A DNA stretch of 64,000 nucleotides from Streptomyces sp. NBC_00178. GTDB lineage: Bacteria; Actinomycetota; Actinomycetes; Streptomycetales; Streptomycetaceae. A program made the translations under genes and the position numbers. Positions 43,959 through 51,736 of the stretch are shown one piece after another (the first letter of the stretch is position 1; every line of letters starts with the position of its first letter). Location: assembly GCF_036206005.1 (NCBI RefSeq), contig NZ_CP108143.1, positions 1,488,001-1,552,000 of the forward strand. The letters are read 5' to 3'. A model generated the notes under the pieces. That model worked only from the letters and a program-made list of their open reading frames with translations. It did not search any database and was not told the DNA's origin.

Positions 43959-44939
43959 ATGACGTCGACACCACCACCTGTGACCTCCTCACCCGGACGC
44001 GACTGGCGCGCCCCGGCCGCCGCCTGCACCACGGTGCTCCTCTGGGCCTCCGCCTTCGTCTCCATCCGCAGCGCCGGCGAGGCGTACTCCCCCGGGGCGC
44101 TCGCCCTGGGCCGGCTGCTCGCCGGCTCGCTGACCCTCGGCGCGATCCTCCTGCTGCGCCGCGAGGGTCTGCCGTCGCGGGCGGCATGGCCCGGCATCAT
44201 CGGATCCGGACTGCTGTGGTTCGGGCTTTACATGGTGGTGCTCAACTGGGGTGAGCAGCAGGTCGACGCCGGTACGGCGGCCATGATCGTGAACATCGGG
44301 CCGATCCTGATGGCCCTGCTGGGCGCCAGGCTCCTCGGGGAGAGCCTGCCGCGCCGGCTCCTGGCGGGCATGGGCGTCTCGTTCGCGGGGGCCGTCGTCG
44401 TCGGCCTGTCGATGTCGGGCCACGGCGGTTCCTCGGTGCTGGGAGTGCTCCTGTGCCTGCTGGCCGCGCTGTCGTACGCGGGCGGGGTGGTCATCCAGAA
44501 GCCCGCGCTGCGGCACGGATCGCCTTTGCAGATCACCACGTTCGGCTGCCTGATCGGTACGGCCGCCTGCCTGCCGTTCAGCGGCGTGCTCGCCTCCGAG
44601 GCGGCGCACGCCCCGTTGTCGGCCACCCTGAACATGGTCTACCTCGGCGTGTTCCCCACCGCGCTGGCCTTCACGACGTGGGCGTACGCACTGGCGAGGA
44701 CCACCGCGGGCCGGATGGGCGCGACCACCTACGCGGTACCCGCCCTGGTGGTGCTGATGTCGTGGGTCCTGCTCGACGAGGTGCCCGCGCTGCTCACCGT
44801 CGGGGGCGGGCTGCTGTGCCTGGCAGGGGTGGCGGTCTCACGGACCCGTGGGCGGCGGGGCGGCACGTCCGGCGGCCGGGAGGTGGCGGTGAAAGCCCCG
44901 GCCGCGGAGGCGGAGCAGGTGGCGGCGGACCGGCCGTGA
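43959..44939 (+). CDS. EamA family (DMT) permease
   Basis: 326 residues from ATG at 43959. Ten hydrophobic helices in two EamA repeats: TTVLLWASAFVSIRSAGEAYSPGALALGRLLAGS, WFGLYMVVLNWGEQQVDAGTAAMIVNIGPILMALL, then GVLLCLLAALSYAGGVVIQKP, TLNMVYLGVFPTALAFTTWAYALARTTAGRMGATTYAVPAL and LLTVGGGLLCLAGVAVSR. Probably exports a metabolite; substrate unknown. Monocistronic. Confidence 0.93.
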   Translation: MTSTPPPVTSSPGRDWRAPAAACTTVLLWASAFVSIRSAGEAYSPGALALGRLLAGSLTLGAILLLRREGLPSRAAWPGIIGSGLLWFGLYMVVLNWGEQQVDAGTAAMIVNIGPILMALLGARLLGESLPRRLLAGMGVSFAGAVVVGLSMSGHGGSSVLGVLLCLLAALSYAGGVVIQKPALRHGSPLQITTFGCLIGTAACLPFSGVLASEAAHAPLSATLNMVYLGVFPTALAFTTWAYALARTTAGRMGATTYAVPALVVLMSWVLLDEVPALLTVGGGLLCLAGVAVSRTRGRRGGTSGGREVAVKAPAAEAEQVAADRP

Positions 44940-44988
44940 GGACCACGGCCGAGCAGGTGGCGGCGGACCGGACCCGCGGACCGGACGG

Positions 44989-45006
44989 ATGGGACGTAAG
45001 TCCTTC
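44989..45006 (+). promoter_or_regulatory. DevR/OsdR-like box before the Acg-family gene
   Basis: GGGACGTAAGTCC at 44991-45003 is a palindrome close to the DosR/DevR core GGGACTWWAGTCCC (12 of 14). A weaker, GGGATGTACGTCAC, follows at about 45057. The next gene is an Acg homologue, a classical DosR-regulon member, 122 bases downstream. Confidence 0.6.
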
Positions 45007-45125
45007 CGACAGGTGACCGAGGTCCCTCACGCCTGCCGCGCCGACACCGCACTCTGGGATGTACGTCACATTCCATGCGGGCGGCCGCCCTCCCGCACGA
45101 CCGAACCCCAGGGAGTCCCCGAGAG

Positions 45126-46115
45126 ATGCAGCACACCGTCCACGCCATGCTCAACACGTCGGAACAGCTTGTCGTGGCAGCCGCCGCCGCTGCCGCACCG
45201 TCGGTGTTCAACACCCAGCCGTGGTCCTTCGTCTTCGCCGACGGGGCGTTCGAGGTGCGCGCGGACCCGGACCGGGCCTCCATGCCTACGGCGTCGGCGG
45301 CGCGGGACGTGCGTCTGTCGTGCGGGGCGGCGGTGTTCAACGCACGGGTCGCCCTCGCGCGCCTGGGCCACGGTTCCGAGGTCTCGGTGCTGCCCGATGC
45401 GGCGGACCCGCTGCTCGTCGCCCGGGTCGCCCTCACCGGCGGGAAACCCGACCCGGCGCTGGACGGGCTGTACCGCTGGGTGGGCAGCCGCCGCACGAAC
45501 CGTTACCCCTTCCGGCCCGAGGCGATCCCCGCCGGCGTGCTCGCCCGACTGCACGACGCCGCACGGCGGGAGGGGGCGACCCTGCGGCTCCTGGACGCGG
45601 AACCCGAGTACCAGCGGATGCTGACGTCGATACGCCGCGCGACCTGGACCGAGGACGAGGCGGTCCGGGACGACCGCGACGCCCGGCTCTCGTCCAGGAC
45701 GGACACGCCGGCGATCCCCGCCGGGAACCTCGGCCCCGTGCCCCGGCGCGAACTCCCCGACGACCCGCCCGTACGGGACATGGCCGAGGGCCTCGCCCTC
45801 CCCGGGCGCGCGAGCGCGTCCTTCGAGCCGCACCCCGACCTGGCCGTCCTGGAGACGGCGGACGACGACCCCGCGGCCTGGATCACCGCGGGCCAGGGGC
45901 TGCAGAGGCTCCTGCTGGAGGCCACCGGACACGGCATCGCGGCCTCGTTCGCGAACCAGCCCCTGGAGGACGCGGAACTGCGCCCCGAGGTGTCCGACGG
46001 TGCCGCGCACTACGGCTGTCCGCAGATGGTGCTGCGCATGGGCTACGCGACGACGCAGCCCCCGGCCTCGCCGCGCCGGCCGCTGAACGAGGTCGTCGGC
46101 TCGGCGCGCGGCTGA
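45126..46115 (+). CDS. Acg family FMN-binding nitroreductase-like protein
   Basis: 329 residues from ATG at 45126 (MQHTVHAMLNTSEQLVV). Acg-type degenerate nitroreductase: APSVFNTQPWSFVF, SASAARDVRLSCGAAVFNARVALARLGH, GSRRTNRYPFRPEAIPAGVLARL and LEATGHGIAASFANQPLE. M. tuberculosis Acg (Rv2032) is a DosR-regulated protein that sequesters flavin and lacks nitroreductase activity. A similar role in hypoxia or NO response is inferred. The upstream DevR-like box supports this. Monocistronic. Confidence 0.9.
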   Translation: MQHTVHAMLNTSEQLVVAAAAAAAPSVFNTQPWSFVFADGAFEVRADPDRASMPTASAARDVRLSCGAAVFNARVALARLGHGSEVSVLPDAADPLLVARVALTGGKPDPALDGLYRWVGSRRTNRYPFRPEAIPAGVLARLHDAARREGATLRLLDAEPEYQRMLTSIRRATWTEDEAVRDDRDARLSSRTDTPAIPAGNLGPVPRRELPDDPPVRDMAEGLALPGRASASFEPHPDLAVLETADDDPAAWITAGQGLQRLLLEATGHGIAASFANQPLEDAELRPEVSDGAAHYGCPQMVLRMGYATTQPPASPRRPLNEVVGSARG

Positions 46116-46200
46116 CGGCGGGCTGCGGCCGGCGGGACCGCTCCCGCGACCGGCGGGGAGGGGCGGGGAGCGACCGCTCCCCGCCCCTCCCCATGTCCGG

Positions 46201-47280
46201 CTAGAAGACCACCAGCGCGCGCCCGCCCTTGCCCGCGACCATGTTGTCGAAGGCCGCCGGAATGTCCTCGAGCGCGATCCGCTCGGTGACCATCATCGAG
46301 AGGTCGAACCGGCCCGCGCGGATGTGCTCGGCCAGCACCGGCAGGTCGCGCTCGGGGACGCTGTCGCCGTAGACGCAGCCCGTCAGCGAGCGGCCCCAGT
46401 GGAAGATCTCCAGGGCGTTGAACGAGACCGTCTGGTCCTTGCCGCCGATGCCGACGACCGTGGTCCGGCCACCCCTGCGGGTCGACTCCCAGGCCCCCCG
46501 GATCGTGGCGGGCCGTCCGACGCATTCCACGGCCACGTCCGCGCCCTGGCCGCCGGTGAGCTTGCGTACGGCGCGGGGGGTGGTGTCGGAGGCGACGACG
46601 TAGTCGGTGGCGCCGGCCCGGCGGGCCAGTTCCTCCTTCTCCGGTGACACGTCGACGGCGATGATCCTGGACGCCCCGGCGATCCGGGCCGCCTGGAGGA
46701 CCGCGAGGCCCACGCCGCCGATCCCGAAGACGACGACGCTCTCGCCCTCGCGCACCCGGGCGGAGTGGTGCACCGCTCCGTATCCGGTCAGGACGGCGCA
46801 GCCGAGCAGGGCGGCGTCGTCGAGCGGGATACCGGCGGGGGCGGGCAGCACGCAGTTCCCGGCGACGACCGTCTCCTGGGCGAACGCGGCGACGTTGAGC
46901 CCCGGGTGCAGCTCGGTTCCGTCGGCCGTACGGGCGTGGACGCGGGCCGCGCCCTTCAGCGCGTCGGCGCAGAGCCAGACCTCACCGATCCCGCAGTGGA
47001 AGCACACCCCGCAGGACGGCGCCCAGTTGAGGACCACGGGGTCCCCCGCGGCGACGTGGGTGACACCCTCGCCGACGGCGAGCACCGTACCGGCGCCCTC
47101 GTGGCCCAGGACCGCGGGGACCGGCAGCCGCATGGTGCCGTTGGACAGGGAGAGGTCGGAGTGGCAGACCCCGGCGGCGGTGAGCCGGACGCTCACCTGG
47201 CCGGGGCCGGGCTCCGGGAGTTCGATGTCGGTGATCTCCAGGGGAGAACCGACGGCGGGCAGTACGGCGGCGCGGACCAC
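46201..47280 (-). CDS. Zinc-dependent alcohol dehydrogenase
   Basis: 359 residues from GTG at 47280 (VVRAAVLPAVGSPLEITD). MDR family class III-like: AAGVCHSDLSLSNG and GHEGAGTVLAVGEGV (catalytic Zn), CGVCFHCGIGEVWLC (structural Zn), FGIGGVGLAVLQAARIAGASRIIAVD (NAD site). It converts an alcohol to an aldehyde, which fits the aldehyde dehydrogenase encoded 31 bases upstream. The product resembles NDMA-dependent/benzyl-type ADHs; exact substrate unknown. Confidence 0.93.
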   Translation of the reverse strand: MVRAAVLPAVGSPLEITDIELPEPGPGQVSVRLTAAGVCHSDLSLSNGTMRLPVPAVLGHEGAGTVLAVGEGVTHVAAGDPVVLNWAPSCGVCFHCGIGEVWLCADALKGAARVHARTADGTELHPGLNVAAFAQETVVAGNCVLPAPAGIPLDDAALLGCAVLTGYGAVHHSARVREGESVVVFGIGGVGLAVLQAARIAGASRIIAVDVSPEKEELARRAGATDYVVASDTTPRAVRKLTGGQGADVAVECVGRPATIRGAWESTRRGGRTTVVGIGGKDQTVSFNALEIFHWGRSLTGCVYGDSVPERDLPVLAEHIRAGRFDLSMMVTERIALEDIPAAFDNMVAGKGGRALVVF

Positions 47281-47311
47281 GAATGGACTCCTCGGCGGAT
47301 CGGCGTGGGAC

Positions 47312-48706
47312 TCAGAACTGGAGGGACTTGGTCTGGAGGTACTCGGAGAGGCCGTGCGGGCCCAGTTCGCGTCCCACACCCGACTGCTTGTACCCGCCGA
47401 AGGGGGCGAGGGGGTTGAAGCGTCCGCCGTTGATGTCGACCTGCCCGGTGTCCATGCGCCGGGCGAAGGCCACGGCCTCGTCGTCGTCGGCCGCCCAGAC
47501 GGCCCCGGCCAGCCCGTACACGGTGTCGTTGGCGATCCGCAGGGCGTCGTCCACGTCCTCGTACCGCAGGATGGAGAGCACCGGGCCGAAGATCTCCTCC
47601 TGCGCGATGACCATGTCCGGGGTGACGTCGGCGAAGACGGTGGGACTGACGTAGTAGCCCCGCTCCCTGGGCGCCTCGGGGCCTCCCGCGACCAGGCGGG
47701 CCCCCTCCTCGATGCCCTTCTCGATGTAACCCCGCACCCTGGCCTGCTGCGTGGCGTTGACGACGGGGCCGACGCGCTCACCGGGGACGTACTTGGCGAC
47801 GGCCGCCGCTGCGAGTGCCACGGCCTCCTCGTAACGCTCGGCGTCGACCAGCATCCGGGTCCAGGCGCTGCACGTCTGCCCGGAGTTGGACATCACGTTG
47901 GCGACGCCCACGTTGACGGCCTTGGCGAGGTCGGCGCCCGGCAGGATCACGTTGGCGGACTTGCCTCCGAGCTCCAGGGCGACGCGCTTCACGGCGGCTC
48001 CCGCGGTGGCTCCGATCTGCCTGCCGACCGCGGTGGACCCGGTGAACGACACGAGGTCGACGCCCTCGTGTCCGGCGAGAGCCTGGCCCGCGACGGCTCC
48101 GGTCCCGGTGACCAGGTTGAAGACACCGGCGGGCAGGCCGGCCTCCTGGGTCACCTCGGCGAAGAGCTGCGCCGTGAGCGGGGTGTCCTCGGCGGGCTTC
48201 AGGACGACGGTGCAGCCGGCGGCGAGCGCGGGGGCCACCTTGGCGACGATCTGGTGCAGCGGGTAGTTCCAGGGTGTGATCGCGCCGACGACGCCTACGG
48301 GCTCCAGCAGGACGGTGGAGTTTCCCAGCTTCTCCTCGAAGGCGTGGGAGGCGGCCAGTTCGGCGTACGAACCCGCCACGAGCACCGGTACGCCCGCGTG
48401 CACCGCCCGGGAGAGCGGAAGCGGTGAGCCGAGTTCGGAGGTGACGGTCTCGGCGATCTCGTCGGTGCGGGCCGCGAGCGCGTCCCGCAGGGCCGTGAGC
48501 CGGGCGGCGCGCTCGGCGGGCGGGGTGGCGGCCCAGCCGGGGAAAGCAGCGCGGGCGGCGCGTACCGCGGCGTCGACGTCCTCGGCGGTGCCCGCCGGGA
48601 CGTGTCCGACGACCTGCTCGTCCGCCGGGTTCACGACCGCGATCGTGTCCCCTCCTGCGGCGGGCCGCCACTCCCCGCCGATGTACATCCCGTCATGCGC
48701 CTTCAT
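47312..48706 (-). CDS. Aldehyde dehydrogenase family protein
   Basis: 464 residues from ATG at 48706 ([19 protein letters not shown]). ALDH motifs: [36 protein letters not shown] (NAD site), [31 protein letters not shown] (general base Glu), [14 protein letters not shown] (catalytic Cys) and [25 protein letters not shown]. Oxidises an aldehyde to an acid with NAD(P)+. First gene of an ALDH-ADH operon with the TetR site at 48781-48800, about 75 bases before the start. Confidence 0.95.
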   Translation of the reverse strand: MKAHDGMYIGGEWRPAAGGDTIAVVNPADEQVVGHVPAGTAEDVDAAVRAARAAFPGWAATPPAERAARLTALRDALAARTDEIAETVTSELGSPLPLSRAVHAGVPVLVAGSYAELAASHAFEEKLGNSTVLLEPVGVVGAITPWNYPLHQIVAKVAPALAAGCTVVLKPAEDTPLTAQLFAEVTQEAGLPAGVFNLVTGTGAVAGQALAGHEGVDLVSFTGSTAVGRQIGATAGAAVKRVALELGGKSANVILPGADLAKAVNVGVANVMSNSGQTCSAWTRMLVDAERYEEAVALAAAAVAKYVPGERVGPVVNATQQARVRGYIEKGIEEGARLVAGGPEAPRERGYYVSPTVFADVTPDMVIAQEEIFGPVLSILRYEDVDDALRIANDTVYGLAGAVWAADDDEAVAFARRMDTGQVDINGGRFNPLAPFGGYKQSGVGRELGPHGLSEYLQTKSLQF

Positions 48707-48780
48707 GGCTGCCCCTCCCGGGCTCGCTGTGCCTGCCGCCGAAGCCGTGCGTCATACGGACGGATGCCGTCCCGGCCCCA

Positions 48781-48800
48781 AACTAGCGCTGTTAGTTTTT
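48781..48800 (-). promoter_or_regulatory. TetR-type operator before the ALDH-ADH operon
   Basis: AACTAGCGCTGTTAGTTTTT, with inverted AACTA/TAGTT arms. 17 of 20 bases match 43082-43101 before the ACAD/TetR pair. Confidence 0.75.
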
Positions 48801-48922
48801 CGGCGCCAGGGAACGGCCGGAGACACAGGTCACGTGCGACGGGCCCACCGTCGCACGGCCCGCAGCGGACGTCCCGGGACCTGCGCGCCGCGCCGCCACG
48901 GATGTGGACGGCGGTCAGGGCG

Positions 48923-50167
48923 TCAGCCGGGGTTCCGCCCGGCCCGGGCGCGCTCGCCCGGGGCGGGCGCCACGGGGCCGGGCGGGTTCCCGGCCCCGCC
49001 ACTGCGCAGACCGAGTCCCGCGGCCGCGACGAGCAGGGCACCCAGCATCACGAACGGCGCGCCGGTGCCCGCGAGTCCGGCCATCAGTCCGGCCGACGCG
49101 GGGGCGGCGACCTGGCCCAGCCGGTTGCCGGTCAGCCGGAGCGCGAGCGCGGTGGAACGGGCCGCCGCGGGAGCCGCCTGGACGACCGTGGTCATGGACA
49201 GCGGCTGGCCGACGCCGAGGCAGAAGCCCAGGGCGCCGAGCATGACGGCGAGCGCCCACACGGGGACGGGCAGCGCGACGGCGGCGCAGAGGAGTCCGCC
49301 GGCCAGGCAGGTCGCGGAGAGCAGGACGGCGCGGCCGACCAGGCGCAGCATCGGCGTCATGACCAGTCTGCAGGCGATGGTCGCGGCGGCCCGCAGACTG
49401 AGGAGCAGGCCCACGGCGGCGGGCGCGATCCCGCGGTCCTCGCCGACGACCGGCAGGTAGGCGGTGAGGATGTCAGTGGTGCTCAGCACGGCGAGGCTGA
49501 TGAAGATGCCGGCCGGGACCCCCCTGCTCCGCAGGATGCCGCCGACCGGCACCTTCACGGTCGCGCGCGGGGGCGAAAGGGCGGACCGCGCATGCTCGAT
49601 GCGCCAGAGCGAGGTGAAGGAGACCGCGGCCACGGCCGCCGAGACGAGCAGCGCGAGGGTGCTCGTGCGGGCCATGGCCCCGTCCCGCTCGGAGATCATG
49701 TAGCCGGCCGCGATCGGCCCGATGAGCTGCCCCAGGGAGGCGCCGATGGTGAAGTGACCGAAATTGCGGTCCTGTTCGGCCGGAGCCGACTGCCGGGCGA
49801 CGAGCGACTGGGCGCCGATGACGAAGCAGAGGTGACCGAGGCCCATTACGCCGCTCCAGGCGGCCAGGGCCGGGAGCGAGCCCGAGGTGCCGCTGAGGGC
49901 GCAGCCGCCGCCGATCAGGACGACGCCGAGGGGCAGCAGGGGTGCGCAGCGGCCGTGGTCGGTCCGCCGCCCGATGGGTACGGCGGCGAAGAGCGGCAGC
50001 AGCGCGTACACACCGGCGATGACGCCGACGGCGCGTTCGTCGGCGCCGAGCGAGAGGGCCCGGTAGGAGACGGCGGGCCGCGCCATCGACACCGCCCCCT
50101 GCGCGAAGGCGAAGGCGATGACGAGGCGGAGCAGCCATCCCCTGCCGGGCCGTGGTTCGCCGGGCAT
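48923..50167 (-). CDS. MFS transporter
   Basis: 414 residues from ATG at 50167, sharing one base with the CitMHS stop (TGATG), so coupled to it. Twelve membrane helices: GWLLRLVIAFAFAQGAVSM, the loop motif AVPIGRRTDHGRCAPLLPLG (MFS motif A), WSGVMGLGHLCFVIGAQSLVAR, FTIGASLGQLIGPIAAGYMIS, then a second half with RAAATIACRLVMTPMLRLVG. A drug- or metabolite-efflux type; substrate unknown. The terminal 25 residues are Pro/Arg-rich. Confidence 0.9.
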   Translation of the reverse strand: MPGEPRPGRGWLLRLVIAFAFAQGAVSMARPAVSYRALSLGADERAVGVIAGVYALLPLFAAVPIGRRTDHGRCAPLLPLGVVLIGGGCALSGTSGSLPALAAWSGVMGLGHLCFVIGAQSLVARQSAPAEQDRNFGHFTIGASLGQLIGPIAAGYMISERDGAMARTSTLALLVSAAVAAVSFTSLWRIEHARSALSPPRATVKVPVGGILRSRGVPAGIFISLAVLSTTDILTAYLPVVGEDRGIAPAAVGLLLSLRAAATIACRLVMTPMLRLVGRAVLLSATCLAGGLLCAAVALPVPVWALAVMLGALGFCLGVGQPLSMTTVVQAAPAAARSTALALRLTGNRLGQVAAPASAGLMAGLAGTGAPFVMLGALLVAAAGLGLRSGGAGNPPGPVAPAPGERARAGRNPG

Positions 50168-51615
50168 CAGATGATTCCGAAGAGGATTCCCGCGCCGAGG
50201 ACGACGAGCGAGGTCAGCACGGCCCATTTGACGGTGAAGCGGGTGTGGTCGCCGAACTCGACCCTGGCCATGCCGACCAGGACGAAGACGGCGGGGACGA
50301 GGGGGGACGACATGTGCAGCGGCTGCCCCACGATGGACGCGCGGGCGATCTCCAGGGAGGAGACGCCGTGGGAGGCGCCGGCCTCGGCGAGCACGGGCAG
50401 GACCCCGAAGTAGAAGCCGTCGTTCGACATGAAGTAGGTGAGCGGAAGGCTCAGCAGGCCGGTGACGAGGGCCATGTGCGGGCCCATCGCCTCGGGGATC
50501 GCGCCCACGAGCCAGTCCGCCATGTGGTCGACCATGCCGGTGCCGGTGAGCACGCCGGTGAAGACGGCCGCGGCGAAGACCATGCCGGAGACGTTGAGGA
50601 CGTTGTCGGCGTGCGCGGCGATCCGTGCCCGCTGGTCGGGCATGTGCGGGAAGTTGACCGTGAGGGCGAGAGCCGCACCGAGGAGGAAGAGCACCGGGAT
50701 CGGCATGAGCTCCATGATCATCGCGGTCAGCAGGGCCACCGTGAGACCCGCGTTGAACCAGTAGAGCCTGGGCCGCAGGGTGGGCCTGCGGGGGTCGAGG
50801 CCCTGGAACTCCTCGTGCCCGGGGCCGCCTTCGGCGCCGTCCGCACCCCGTGTGCCGCCGTCGGTGCCCGGGGCGTCACCGGTGCCTCCCGTGCCCCCGG
50901 CGCGCTCGGGGACGGTACCGCTCTTCGTGAGCCGGTCACCGGCACCGGCACCGGCGAGGACGGTCTCGGGCTCACCGACGCGCACCTCGTCGAGGCTGAG
51001 GGTGCCGAGCCGCCTGCGTTCGCGGCGGCCGAGCACGCAGGCCAGCAGGACGACGGCGAGGAGGCCGACGGCGAGGGCCGGGATCATGGGGACGAAGATG
51101 TCGGCGGCGTCCACCTTGAGCGCGGTGGCCGCCCGGGCGGTGGGGCCGCCCCAGGGCAGGGTGTTCATGACCCCGTTCGCGGTTGCGGCGACGCCGGTCA
51201 TCACGACCAGGCTCATCTTCAGCCGCTTGTAGAGCGGGTACATCGCCGAGACCGTGATCATGAAGGTGGTGGACCCGTCGCCGTCCAGCGAGACGACGGC
51301 GGCCAGCAGCGCCGTACCGACGACGATCCGCATCGGGTCCGCCTTGCAGAAGCGCAGGATGGCGCGCACGACGGGGTCGAACAGGCCGACGTCGATCATC
51401 ACGCCGAAGTAGACGATGGCGAACATCAGCATCGCCGCGGTCGGCGCGAGGGTGCCGACCCCGTCGATGACGTAGTCACCGAGCTTCGCGCCCTGCCCGA
51501 CGGCCACGCAGAACAGGGCGGGGATCAGGACGAGCGCCGCGATCGGCGACATCTTCTTCGTCATGATCAGGACCAGGAAGGTCGCGATCATGGCGAAGCC
51601 GAGGATTGTCAACAT
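50167..51615 (-). CDS. CitMHS family citrate:metal (Mg2+/Ca2+) transporter
   Basis: 482 residues, ATG at 51615. CitMHS features: MLTILGFAMIATFLVLIMTKKMSPIAALVLIPALF, AAVVSLDGDGSTTFMITVSAMYPLYKRL, GVMNTLPWGGPTARAATALKVDAADIF, FMSNDGFYFGVLPVLAEAGASHGVS and a closing hydrophobic helix. A central hydrophilic loop of about 70 residues is Gly/Asp/Thr low-complexity. It takes up citrate as its divalent-metal complex with protons. Followed by a coupled MFS gene; a palindrome lies upstream. Confidence 0.93.
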   Translation of the reverse strand: MLTILGFAMIATFLVLIMTKKMSPIAALVLIPALFCVAVGQGAKLGDYVIDGVGTLAPTAAMLMFAIVYFGVMIDVGLFDPVVRAILRFCKADPMRIVVGTALLAAVVSLDGDGSTTFMITVSAMYPLYKRLKMSLVVMTGVAATANGVMNTLPWGGPTARAATALKVDAADIFVPMIPALAVGLLAVVLLACVLGRRERRRLGTLSLDEVRVGEPETVLAGAGAGDRLTKSGTVPERAGGTGGTGDAPGTDGGTRGADGAEGGPGHEEFQGLDPRRPTLRPRLYWFNAGLTVALLTAMIMELMPIPVLFLLGAALALTVNFPHMPDQRARIAAHADNVLNVSGMVFAAAVFTGVLTGTGMVDHMADWLVGAIPEAMGPHMALVTGLLSLPLTYFMSNDGFYFGVLPVLAEAGASHGVSSLEIARASIVGQPLHMSSPLVPAVFVLVGMARVEFGDHTRFTVKWAVLTSLVVLGAGILFGII

Positions 51616-51689
51616 AGGGGCTGCCTCACGTTCACCATCGAACTCCCGCCGGTGCCGGCGGTCCGGATGACGTTAGGGGCCCCGAAACG

Positions 51690-51710
51690 GCGTCGACAAG
51701 ATGTCGGCGC
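51690..51710 (-). promoter_or_regulatory. Palindromic candidate operator before citMHS
   Basis: GCGTCGACAAGATGTCGGCGC: arms GCGnCGACA and TGTCGnCGC around AGA, one mismatched pair. It lies 75 bases before the start codon. Confidence 0.45.
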
Positions 51711-51736
51711 GTGAGCAATATGAGCAGAACCCCAGG

